Shown here: positions 54,171-61,717 of the stretch, one piece after another
Layout of the letters: the number at the start of each line of letters is the position of its first letter
Position numbering within the stretch: position 1 is the first letter of the stretch
Source of the DNA: Rhizorhabdus dicambivorans
GTDB taxonomy: Bacteria; Pseudomonadota; Alphaproteobacteria; Sphingomonadales; Sphingomonadaceae
DNA: 64,000 nucleotides
NCBI RefSeq assembly: GCF_002355275.1
Contig: NZ_CP023449.1
Coordinates: forward strand, 1,218,001 to 1,282,000
Reading direction: 5' to 3'
The notes under the pieces: generated by a model
What the model saw: the letters and a program-made list of their open reading frames with translations, nothing else
Told to the model about the DNA's origin: nothing
The model's database searches: none
Program-made: the position numbers and the translations under genes

Positions 54171-55477
54171 CGGAGCAGAAATTCCTCGACCCGCTCTACG
54201 GTCCCATAGAGGTTGACGCGGCAACGCGCGCCCTGGTGTTTTCGCCCGAATTTCAGCGTCTGCGTTATGTGCGACTCTGCAATATCAACTCGCTGTATCT
54301 AACGGGCGCTTCGGAGCCGAAGCGGTTCGAGCATTGCCTTGGTGTTTATCATTTGGCTGATGTCTGGGCGCGTGAACGTTCCCTCACGCTCCGGGAAACC
54401 TCCATCGTCCGCGCAGCAGCGCTTCTCCACGATCTCCTTACGGGGCCGTTCGGCCACTCGTTCCAGTATGTGATGGAGGATAATCCGTTTGAGCAGAGAT
54501 TTGAGCATACCAACATCGCTCACGGCGTAAGCTCGCGCTTTCTAAAGCTGGTGCGTGCGAGCGCCCATTTTGGCGGAAGGCCCTTTGAAGTGGCGAGCTT
54601 GCTGGGCGAAATTAGCGCTGACGTGTTTGAAGCGGTGGAAGGCAAAGGACCCTTTGGCTCCATTATCTCCGGAACGCTTGACCTCGATAACTTGGATAAC
54701 GTTGTGCGACTGGCTTTCCATATGGGCCTCTGTAATGATGAGGACCGCGCGCTCCCGTTAAAGCTCACGCCGCTTATCGAGACTCGGGAGGGGCGGCTTG
54801 CGGTTCGAGAGCATGCGAAGCCATTGCTAGAGCGCTGGTTCGATATTCGTCGCAGGCAGTACGAACTGCTCCTTCTCGACCGCGGAGAATTTTCGGCAAA
54901 AGCTATGTTAACCTTAGCCGTTGAAATGGCAGCAGAAGCCAATCTGATAGGTCCTGACGATTGGACGCTGACCGATGACGAACTCCTTGAAAAGCTGAGG
55001 GAGCGAAGCGTCGGGGACAACCAAGCCATCGGTCAAATTGTAAGACGATTACGGGTCGGTGATCTCTTCGAATGTGTAGGCGTTTGGAGGAGTGATGCCA
55101 TCGATTTATATAATGCGCTGTCGGATGCGCATTCGAAGCGGGAGCTTGAGCGCTCCATCGAAGCTCAGCTCGCTGGTAAAGGGGCGCCAAAAGTTAAAGT
55201 CTGCGTCCATTACATTCTGGACGCCAGAAAGACCTGTCGCGCGCTCTCCTATTACGACTTGGCCTCTGGCAGTGAAAAAATGATTGGCCACGATAGCCGT
55301 AGTCTGTTGGTAGGGGTATTCTTGACCAACGCTCGTTCGACCGTCCTTACCGCACAAGAGCAGGTGCGCGTCTCCGCCATAGTGCGAGATGGACTGGCTA
55401 CGGTCGGATTGGGAATATTGAAAAATGCTGAGGAGCCGCTTGCTGCCTCGCCTGTCGAAAGCGGTCTGTTTGTATAA
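54167..55477 (+). CDS. HD-domain phosphohydrolase (dNTPase/SAMHD1-like), probable CTG start
   Basis: About 436 residues. The HD metal ligands are visible: H56 in RFEHCLGVYHL, H88-D89 in ALLHDLLTGPFGHSF and the acidic group in LDLDNLDNVV (~172-177). The order matches dGTPase/SAMHD1-type enzymes that strip triphosphate from dNTPs. The first canonical start, GTG at 54,236, would lose the conserved DPLYGPIEVD segment coded upstream. That segment is reached from a CTG at 54,167, placed exactly seven bases after GAGGAGG and overlapping the FAD gene stop codon, so I take CTG as start. Stop and methyltransferase start overlap by one base. Confidence 0.78.
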   Translation: MTEQKFLDPLYGPIEVDAATRALVFSPEFQRLRYVRLCNINSLYLTGASEPKRFEHCLGVYHLADVWARERSLTLRETSIVRAAALLHDLLTGPFGHSFQYVMEDNPFEQRFEHTNIAHGVSSRFLKLVRASAHFGGRPFEVASLLGEISADVFEAVEGKGPFGSIISGTLDLDNLDNVVRLAFHMGLCNDEDRALPLKLTPLIETREGRLAVREHAKPLLERWFDIRRRQYELLLLDRGEFSAKAMLTLAVEMAAEANLIGPDDWTLTDDELLEKLRERSVGDNQAIGQIVRRLRVGDLFECVGVWRSDAIDLYNALSDAHSKRELERSIEAQLAGKGAPKVKVCVHYILDARKTCRALSYYDLASGSEKMIGHDSRSLLVGVFLTNARSTVLTAQEQVRVSAIVRDGLATVGLGILKNAEEPLAASPVESGLFV

Positions 55478-56715
55478 TGAGTGGCCTGATCCTTCGCACG
55501 CTCAATTCAATCGATTGGGATTTCGTTCTACCAAGAAAAGGCTATGTCGGTCCGCCGCATTGGTATCCTGGCACCTTCATTCCTGCGTTGAGCGATTCCC
55601 TTATTGAAGCTCTCACTCCTGAGGGCGGTGTTATTTTTGACCCATATTCGGGAATTGGCACATCTGGATGGTCTGCTATACGAACCGCTCGTTCCTGCCA
55701 TATTGCTGATATCAACCCAGTTGCTATCTTGGCCGGCTACGTAACGACATCCCTTTTGGCTCTAAAACGAATTGACGCGAACCGGGCATATGCGGCGCTG
55801 GGTTCATTGAGCAAATTAGTTGATCATGGGGATGATCTTTTTGGAGCGGAGTCTCTTGGCGGCTCGGATCTCGACCACGCGGTAGAAGCAATTTCGTCGC
55901 CGAAACCGGCCGAGCTACTTCAGCAAATGCGTGTTGGTTTGCCGCAATGGGAGCCGTTGTCTCGGTGGATGGCTCGTGAAACAATGGCCGAGCTAGGCAG
56001 TTTGCTCGCAAGGCTCGATCAACTGAAAGGCGCCTATCTCCGTGTGCTCGGGATGGCAATGATATCAGCGATCGCGCGCACGGTCGGTTCACAGCATGCC
56101 AGTTGGGGACACATCGCTGACAACGTACGTCCGCGTGAGCTAAAACCGCAGAGCGTACGGATCGCGGCAATGCGATGGCTAAACAGGACACGGGCTTTCA
56201 TCGATCTACCTATGCTACCATCGCGCGCCGCGTGCCCTCCGCAGACGTCCGTGCATATACGAGACTGGTCAAACTCAGGCGAAGATGGGCCAGGCACAGC
56301 TGATCTCCTGCTCACTTCCCCTCCATATGCTGATGCCATCGATTACACGCTCGCCCAGCGACTATCGCTCTATATCATGGGTCATACCGATGACGATATT
56401 CTGAGGATGGTGTCGGGTGAAATCGGCGCTCGGCGCAAGCGCTTCAAGTCGGATAGCCGAGTCCAATGGTCTGAGCAGCTTTGCAATGCGCTTGCGTCGC
56501 AAATCACTTGGCTCAAGCCGAAAAGCTCCCTTTGTCTTGTCCTCCCGCATAAGGACAGCGGGCGGAGTGCTGGCGAAGATGACCTCAAGACAACACTAGA
56601 GCAGCTGGGGTGGGATCTATTTTTCGAGCGGGACCGTTCGATCCATCAGTCTCACACTCGCCAGTCTTGGACATCCATTAAAAAAGAAACGATTCTCGCC
56701 TTTAGCCGGGGATAA
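55477..56715 (+). CDS. DNA methyltransferase of TSPPY type
   Basis: A 412-residue SAM-dependent enzyme. Motif I is FDPYSGIGTSGWSA (~54-67), preceded by HWYPGTFIP; the acidic end of strand 2 is in IADINPVAILAG; motif IV is TSPPYADAIDYT (280-291), which favours amino-group methylation (N4-cytosine or N6-adenine). The ~215 residues between them probably form the target-recognition domain. No restriction nuclease is fused or adjacent, although an HNH gene lies 3 kb away. It is the last gene of the DUF1937-FAD-HD operon. A hairpin follows. Confidence 0.82.
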   Translation: MSGLILRTLNSIDWDFVLPRKGYVGPPHWYPGTFIPALSDSLIEALTPEGGVIFDPYSGIGTSGWSAIRTARSCHIADINPVAILAGYVTTSLLALKRIDANRAYAALGSLSKLVDHGDDLFGAESLGGSDLDHAVEAISSPKPAELLQQMRVGLPQWEPLSRWMARETMAELGSLLARLDQLKGAYLRVLGMAMISAIARTVGSQHASWGHIADNVRPRELKPQSVRIAAMRWLNRTRAFIDLPMLPSRAACPPQTSVHIRDWSNSGEDGPGTADLLLTSPPYADAIDYTLAQRLSLYIMGHTDDDILRMVSGEIGARRKRFKSDSRVQWSEQLCNALASQITWLKPKSSLCLVLPHKDSGRSAGEDDLKTTLEQLGWDLFFERDRSIHQSHTRQSWTSIKKETILAFSRG

Positions 56716-56762
56716 ATGTAGCCTGCACGTCGCAGGTGTTTCTAAGAGAGAGAAATAAGGGC

Positions 56763-56790
56763 GGCGGGGAATACTGCCCGCCACTCTTCA
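56763..56790. terminator. Hairpin between convergent genes
   Basis: Six-base arms GGCGGG / CCCGCC with loop GAATACTG are followed by a T-rich stretch. It lies between the methyltransferase gene and a convergent unknown gene and can serve either. Confidence 0.5.
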
Positions 56791-56794
56791 TTGT

Positions 56795-57157
56795 TTAGTG
56801 AGCCTTTTTAAAGCGCTGTCGAATATCAACCGACAGCTTCGTCAAACGCTCATCGAATTGACCATCCATTACCATAGCCCTGATGGTACAGAAGGCATGC
56901 TCGACCTCATCGAGATCCTTGCACTGAACCGAGAACATCCCTTTCTTCAGTTCGATCTGATGCCGACCATATTTGATCGGCACGAAGTAGGTGCCGGCTT
57001 CGTCCATCCAAGCCCATGCCCCCCGAGGCTGTTTGCCCTCGATCATCTGACGGACATGGCCGAGCTGCTGATCTATCCGCTGAATGAGCTTCCGGCGACG
57101 TTTGGTTTCGGCCGTGAGCGGGGCGGGCTTGGTGGTGGCGGCAAACTTGAGTTCCAT
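56795..57157 (-). CDS. Hypothetical protein
   Basis: A 120-residue protein taken from the ATG at 57,157, seven bases after GGAGG; the ATG at 57,163 is too close to the ribosome site. The N-terminal third is basic and helical (ETKRRRKLIQRIDQQLG); the middle has aromatic short strands (RGAWAWMDEAGTYFVPIKYG) and ends with a charged helix (DERLTKLSVDIRQRFKKAH). No signal peptide or known motif is recognised. Base use is that of the element. It is convergent with the methyltransferase gene. Confidence 0.65.
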   Translation of the reverse strand: MELKFAATTKPAPLTAETKRRRKLIQRIDQQLGHVRQMIEGKQPRGAWAWMDEAGTYFVPIKYGRHQIELKKGMFSVQCKDLDEVEHAFCTIRAMVMDGQFDERLTKLSVDIRQRFKKAH

Positions 57158-57239
57158 CGACATACCTCCATTGTTGATATGCCTGCGGTCCCCTCGGATC
57201 GATATTAGGTCCACAGCCGATCAGCCGAGGTTCGGAGCG

Positions 57240-57929
57240 TTACAGCATATCGACCAATTTTCCGTTTTCATCGACTGCCCGGATACGTTTGCCCGTGTGG
57301 GATTTCTGCGCATTCCGCATCGAGTGAACAACATGCTGGGGGCTGTTCATCATTAGCGTGGAGACGGTCCGCCAAGCGCCCGGACTGATTTCAAACTGAA
57401 TGTTAATGCGAGGTGGCTCCGAAGGTTGGACAGGTGGCTCCGACATCACCTTGGGCTGTTTCTGACCTTTCGATTTGCGAACCTTCGGCCTCGCTTCTGG
57501 TTCGTCCTCCTCATCGCTCTCGCTCTCGGCGCCTGACCCGAACTCTCCCACAAGGCTCTGTTTAAACAGGGCCCACCGATCGATCTTGTCGGCATCCGGG
57601 TCATCTTCCGGCATGATCTTGAGCAGGAAATACGATGCTCCGGCATAGGCCGCCGTCCAAAAAGTAGACCACAGAAAATCCAGTCCGAAATATCGGCAGG
57701 CGGCAAAAATCACGATCGCCAGGCAAACCGTCCCGAAAATTATGTGGTTTCTGAATGAGAGCGATTTGGCCACGGCATACGACAACGCAAGGAATATCCC
57801 CCAGCAGACCAATGTATGCAGGCCAAAATGGTTGAGCGTGTAAGCGATGGTTCCCGTAATTGCGTACGGCACTACCGCCGCCGGCACGATGAGATAAAAG
57901 ACCTCTGGAACTTCGCTAGATTGCGACAT
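57240..57929 (-). CDS. Hypothetical membrane protein with charged C-terminal domain
   Basis: A 229-residue protein from the ATG at 57,929 with GGGGGGTAGG upstream. The first ~110 residues contain about four hydrophobic segments (for example LIVPAAVVPYAITGTIAY and HIIFGTVCLAIVIFAA). A cytoplasmic-looking part follows: an acidic stretch (ESESDEEDEPEARP), a basic one (KVRKSKGQKQPKV) and a small folded tail with INIQFEISPGAW. No family recognised. It stands in a group of unknown element genes on the same strand. Confidence 0.6.
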   Translation of the reverse strand: MSQSSEVPEVFYLIVPAAVVPYAITGTIAYTLNHFGLHTLVCWGIFLALSYAVAKSLSFRNHIIFGTVCLAIVIFAACRYFGLDFLWSTFWTAAYAGASYFLLKIMPEDDPDADKIDRWALFKQSLVGEFGSGAESESDEEDEPEARPKVRKSKGQKQPKVMSEPPVQPSEPPRINIQFEISPGAWRTVSTLMMNSPQHVVHSMRNAQKSHTGKRIRAVDENGKLVDML

Positions 57930-57969
57930 GCCTACCCCCCCGAATGTTAGTTGAGTTGATTTGCTGGGA

Positions 57970-58422
57970 CTACGAATGGTGCAGGACGAGTTGCGCCCCA
58001 TCATCCTCAGAGTAGAGCCATCCTCCGCTGAGCGAGCCACACCAGTCAGCCGAATTATCCCGTAGCCACTGTTCAAACTCGCCGGGCTGCGCCTCATCTT
58101 TCGCCATCAACGGGAATGTAGTGGCAGCCGTCACGGTCAGCGCATTCCTCCACAAGCCTAGCTGGAGGACCGAGTTTAGTCGGGTGCAGGGGACTATGAA
58201 GTCGGTACAGTCGACCAAAAATTCAGTTGGAAGGCTATCCGCCTGAGACCACGTCCAAGAAAGGCTCATTGCCGGCAAGAGAAGGTCGCAAGCTTCTTTG
58301 AATCGCTGCATTCCGATCAGGCGTTTGCACCGGTCGAGCAATTCCGAGGTTTCGAGATCCTCGTCGCTTGGCCAAACGACACCCCGCTTGATCGCAAAGC
58401 TTAAGGTCAGCTCTCGCGCCAT
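57970..58422 (-). CDS. Hypothetical protein
   Basis: A 150-residue soluble protein from the ATG at 58,422. It has many Trp and acidic residues (SLSWTWSQADSLP, EFEQWLRDNSADW). No signal peptide, no known motif. It lies four bases after the gene at 58,427-58,933 and is probably translated from the same message. Function unknown. Confidence 0.6.
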   Translation of the reverse strand: MARELTLSFAIKRGVVWPSDEDLETSELLDRCKRLIGMQRFKEACDLLLPAMSLSWTWSQADSLPTEFLVDCTDFIVPCTRLNSVLQLGLWRNALTVTAATTFPLMAKDEAQPGEFEQWLRDNSADWCGSLSGGWLYSEDDGAQLVLHHS

Positions 58423-58426
58423 CGCC

Positions 58427-58933
58427 TTACCGTCGCCACGAGAAGAACGGGATCTCAAGCATCATGAACAGGCTGACGACCCCCATCCAGGCGAACCAAG
58501 GCGCTCCGATCGCGATCATTGTTAGTCCGAGAGGCCACCACCAGAGGCGCACGCCGCGTAGCCACACCATCAACGGGGATGGCGGACTTGCAGGTCGAAT
58601 CTGACGTGGCCCTGTTCGAGCTAGAGCGGCCTTGGCTGACACGTAGGTGAACTTCGATCCGGCGGACTTCTTCGATGCCCTTGGTCGCTTTGCTTGCTTT
58701 ACCTTTTTGGTGGGGTTGATCGTGCGGACCGTTCTTTTCGTCCCGAGCGTCGGGTGGTGCTCGGTGATGTAGACCCTGGTTTTACCGCTGCTCGGGATCG
58801 ATTCCGTGATCCGAGTGCTTCCAGATTTATAGCTGGTGGAACGCGTGGTTTTCCCGGTGTTGCTAGTCGTCTTGGTGGTCCTCTGACCTGCACTACCGGA
58901 TTTCCATGATCGGCGCTTCGACCAATTAGCCAT
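58427..58933 (-). CDS. Hypothetical basic protein with two C-terminal membrane segments
   Basis: A 168-residue protein from the ATG at 58,933. The N-terminal ~100 residues are Ser/Thr/Lys/Arg-rich and low-complexity (for example RTTKTTSNTGKTTRSTSY), with the more ordered KTRVYITEHHPTLG. The C-terminal part has two hydrophobic stretches (LWWWPLGLTMIAIGAPWF and MGVVSLFMMLEIPFF). It could be anchored in the membrane with a basic, perhaps nucleic-acid-binding tail. No family recognised. Confidence 0.55.
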   Translation of the reverse strand: MANWSKRRSWKSGSAGQRTTKTTSNTGKTTRSTSYKSGSTRITESIPSSGKTRVYITEHHPTLGTKRTVRTINPTKKVKQAKRPRASKKSAGSKFTYVSAKAALARTGPRQIRPASPPSPLMVWLRGVRLWWWPLGLTMIAIGAPWFAWMGVVSLFMMLEIPFFSWRR

Positions 58934-59039
58934 TTGACCCCCGAACGCGGCAATTTGATCTGGAAGACCAAGCCGTAATGGCAGTTTCCATAACCCAATA
59001 TGGGATATTCCAAAAGGGGTTTTAGCCCTGTCGGGGACC

Positions 59040-59297
59040 ATGCCCCGATCCGTCTTCACCGAGCCTTATGCAGCTCTCATCCAAGCGCTTATTGACGCTC
59101 GTGGTCAGGCCCGGCTGCGTCAGGAGGACGTGGCTAGTCGGCTCAGAAAGCCTCAGTCTTTTGTTTCGAAGGTGGAGCGGGGTGAAAGGCGGCTCGATCT
59201 TGTCGAGTTTATCGTTTTCGCTCGGGCTTTGGATGCCGATCCTGTGGCAATCCTTGTGAAACTTCAGAGCGAGGTTCCCGCAGGCTTCATCATTTGA
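59040..59297 (+). CDS. XRE-family small HTH regulator
   Basis: An 85-residue protein with an XRE helix-turn-helix: RLRQEDVASRLRKPQSFVSKVERGERRLDLVEF, presented over residues ~26-58, with FVSKVERGERRLD as the typical recognition and following helix. It is divergent from the group of unknown genes at 56,795-58,933, with about 106 bases between, so it may regulate them. Size and pattern match island- and phage-type regulators. Confidence 0.8.
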   Translation: MPRSVFTEPYAALIQALIDARGQARLRQEDVASRLRKPQSFVSKVERGERRLDLVEFIVFARALDADPVAILVKLQSEVPAGFII

Positions 59298-59309
59298 TCG
59301 GTCGAGGCG

Positions 59310-59543
59310 CTAATCCTTGAAGAATTTCGTTAAGGTAGCTCGGGGCGCAGGCGCTTCGTACGGTTTTATAGTCAGCACCTCTTGATCGGCCCGACGAGCT
59401 TCCAGCTCAGCCTCGTTGCCCCACTTTAAAAACTTTCCGCAACGACCGCATTCCACACGATATCGATGAGGGTAATCGGGGGCACACTCAATCCATTTGG
59501 TCGATTTCGGCTTGCAGTGGCAATTGCGCTGTGCCGTTTTCAT
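59310..59543 (-). CDS. Small zinc-ribbon-like protein
   Basis: A 77-residue protein with paired Cys residues: NCHCKPKS, then WIECAP and ECGRCGKFLKWG. This spacing suggests a zinc ribbon. No other motif. It lies ten bases downstream of a second small Cys-rich gene on the same strand and converges on the XRE gene. Confidence 0.55.
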   Translation of the reverse strand: MKTAQRNCHCKPKSTKWIECAPDYPHRYRVECGRCGKFLKWGNEAELEARRADQEVLTIKPYEAPAPRATLTKFFKD

Positions 59544-59553
59544 GTTGGCCTCG

Positions 59554-59784
59554 TCACGAGATTAGCTGACCCCGAGCGATCGATTTGCTTCCACAAATGC
59601 ATTGCCCTTCTTGTTGGCGGGAATCGCTCCGCTTCCGGCCGACTGCGGTGGGATCGGGATCTCTGCTATTAAATCCCTCGTAGCGACGAGCAAAGCGGCC
59701 CCAGTCGTCTGACGATTCGATCACGAAGCCCCTGTTACCGCAGGCGTTGCAGATTGCTTCATAGCGATCGTGCTCCCATCCCAT
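59554..59784 (-). CDS. Small Cys-rich (zinc-ribbon) protein
   Basis: A 76-residue protein beginning MGWEHDRYEAICNACGNRG and ending with GQCICGSKS; the two Cys pairs could bind one zinc ion. The centre ESSDDWGRFARRYEGF is similar to small hypothetical proteins of alphaproteobacterial islands that I remember only loosely. Function unknown. Confidence 0.5.
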   Translation of the reverse strand: MGWEHDRYEAICNACGNRGFVIESSDDWGRFARRYEGFNSRDPDPTAVGRKRSDSRQQEGQCICGSKSIARGQLIS

Positions 59785-59925
59785 TAGCCAGTAATCGCCT
59801 GCAGGGCCTCTGCCTGCAACAAAATTTGGCCACAGGGGAGTAGCGCCTAGCTCAATATTTTAATTGGCTACAACAGCAGCATAAATTCCACGCCGGACTT
59901 GTTGTGGCCGCCCGATAGTGAGTTG

Positions 59926-61197
59926 TTACCTGTCGGAAACTTTATGGACGTTCGAAAATGGTCGCCCTGCTTCGACCCATGCGCGCAGCTCCGGCACCGA
60001 AAAAGGTAGAATTTTCCTAGGTCGGCGGTGCGCTTTCCGGTGACAGATCGGGCACAATATCTCCAAATGGCTCGCAACGGTCGTGCGTACACCCATTGCA
60101 AGCGGCGTGGGATGGTGCGCGTCGAATAGCGATTTGTCGTCATTGGAAAACTCGCACGCTTCACAGCGGTAAGTTCCATATTTGGCATGGTTCAACCGCT
60201 TAGCTTCCTCCCGGAGGGCAGGATCACGCTCGGCAACCAGCTGCAACTTCCAAAGCTGTTCACCCTCCTCCGCAGACATGTTTCGCGGAGGACGATTGTG
60301 GTACGTGTATAACAACTGGGGTTCGCCAGCGTCGTAAAGATTATTGGGGAGCGGCAGATCGACCCTATCCAATGGCCAACCCCGAAGCGCTTGCCAGAGG
60401 TCATCGATGGCCGCAGGACGGATCGTGCCGTCCATCATCCCGGAAAACATGCCCAGATCGGCAAACCCGAGATCGCGCACCAGGTGCGGGAACCCTCGGA
60501 AGCGATAGACTTCATGCGCAAGAACGGCGACTGGCCACTGCTTCAATTCGCCCGCTAGGGCCTCTCCCAATATGACCTTCGTTGGTCCGTAGACCGTTCC
60601 CACCCGGATCAAATTAACAGCACTGCCATGAACGTTGCTCTGCGCATTTGCCCCAGCACCCACCGCAATCACGTAGGGGCGCTTTACGGCACGGTCAGCG
60701 ATGCTCGCAGCGACAGAGAAAAATTGCGTGGGGTTAGTAGGTGAACCGCGACCGCCACAGCAGATAGCCAGCTCCGTAATTTCGCTCCAGACTGCTGTGA
60801 TGCCCATGAGGTCACCTGCTTTGACGCCCAGGCGATCCATCGTTTCGACATCGTCTCCCGCGACAACTCCAGCGAGGTCCCGCAGCGGGGCAGGCGTCGT
60901 TGGCACATCGTATGATCTGATTAATCTGCTGATTAGAGCTTCGTTCGTAGGGCCAACATTTTGGGCAGGCTTGTAGCCGTCGATCCATTTCCTGCCCATC
61001 CTGTCTAGCACGGCGGAGATGTTGGCCATGCGGAAGTCGACTGACCCCTCCGACCGACCGGCCAATGGCCCGGCGACCAATTCTCGGCGCACCGCTGACT
61101 TGTTGACGGCGCGAGCTGCCTGTTCGGCGGCTAACATCTCCATGTAAGCGCCCACCGCCGCCGTTATTTCGTCTTCGCTCCAGACCTCCGATGCCAT
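59926..61197 (-). CDS. HNH endonuclease domain protein (McrA-like)
   Basis: A 423-residue protein with a strong ribosome site (GGGAGGG) before the ATG. The C-terminal ~50 residues before the tail form an HNH domain with two zinc Cys pairs: YRCEACEFSNDD, the catalytic FDAHHPTPL, and LCPICHRKAHRR. The N-terminal ~95 residues (WSEDEITAAVGAYMEML, RSEGSVDFRMANISAVL) are a domain often found in front of HNH nucleases of restriction type. The middle ~220 residues are not recognised and may read modified DNA. A type IV or modification-dependent restriction role is plausible; a homing-type nuclease is the alternative. Confidence 0.75.
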   Translation of the reverse strand: MASEVWSEDEITAAVGAYMEMLAAEQAARAVNKSAVRRELVAGPLAGRSEGSVDFRMANISAVLDRMGRKWIDGYKPAQNVGPTNEALISRLIRSYDVPTTPAPLRDLAGVVAGDDVETMDRLGVKAGDLMGITAVWSEITELAICCGGRGSPTNPTQFFSVAASIADRAVKRPYVIAVGAGANAQSNVHGSAVNLIRVGTVYGPTKVILGEALAGELKQWPVAVLAHEVYRFRGFPHLVRDLGFADLGMFSGMMDGTIRPAAIDDLWQALRGWPLDRVDLPLPNNLYDAGEPQLLYTYHNRPPRNMSAEEGEQLWKLQLVAERDPALREEAKRLNHAKYGTYRCEACEFSNDDKSLFDAHHPTPLAMGVRTTVASHLEILCPICHRKAHRRPRKILPFSVPELRAWVEAGRPFSNVHKVSDR

Positions 61198-61396
61198 TTA
61201 CCCTCCCGCTGCATTGGCATCTAACCGGTCCATGAGGAGGGCCGCAATGGTGTAGGAAGCGGAATGGCCGCTGCTTCGCCTAGCTGGATAGCCGCTGAGA
61301 GATCCCACAGGCTGTATGGTTAAGTTTAAGTCATCTTGCGAACCCGTAACAGTCTGTTAGTCTTTGACTCCACTGAGTTCCACGCGGAGGTAGCGA

Positions 61397-61711
61397 ATGT
61401 CTGACGATCAAGGCAGCCATAACGACGAGACCATCGGCCTTGCGTTCGCAGCCATGGCAACCGCCGATTTTGCTAGGGCGAATATCGCGCGTTATCTCGC
61501 CCTCCACGGCTCCGATGCCGAGGCCAGTCACTACAAGATGAAGATCGCGTCCACCGCGGCGCACTACAATATGAAGATCACGGCATCGCCCGCTCATTAT
61601 AACATGCGGATTGCTCAGGACGCCGGCACCGGGATTGATGCGATCGTCGATCAGAGTGTCGAGCTTGCCGCGAAGACGCTGCAAGGGTTCCTCGATTCCC
61701 GCAAAGGCTAG
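61397..61711 (+). CDS. Small protein with three 11-residue repeats, candidate RiPP precursor
   Basis: A 104-residue protein with GGAGG seven bases before the ATG. Three in-frame repeats of 33 bases begin at 61,529, 61,562 and 61,595: HYKMKIASTAA, HYNMKITASPA and HYNMRIAQDAG (His45, His56, His67). The N-terminal part is acidic and Ala-rich, like a leader; the C terminus (VELAAKTLQGFLDSRKG) is helical. The next gene, six bases downstream, codes an HExxH protein of the type annotated as peptide beta-hydroxylase, so this may be its substrate. An amphipathic structural repeat unrelated to RiPPs is the alternative. Confidence 0.55.
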   Translation: MSDDQGSHNDETIGLAFAAMATADFARANIARYLALHGSDAEASHYKMKIASTAAHYNMKITASPAHYNMRIAQDAGTGIDAIVDQSVELAAKTLQGFLDSRKG

Positions 61712-61717
61712 CAACTA

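Noticed and set aside
61529-61627. CRISPR-like spacing of short repeats
   Set aside because: The three 33-base units are in frame inside a coding gene, adjacent without spacers, and no cas gene is present.
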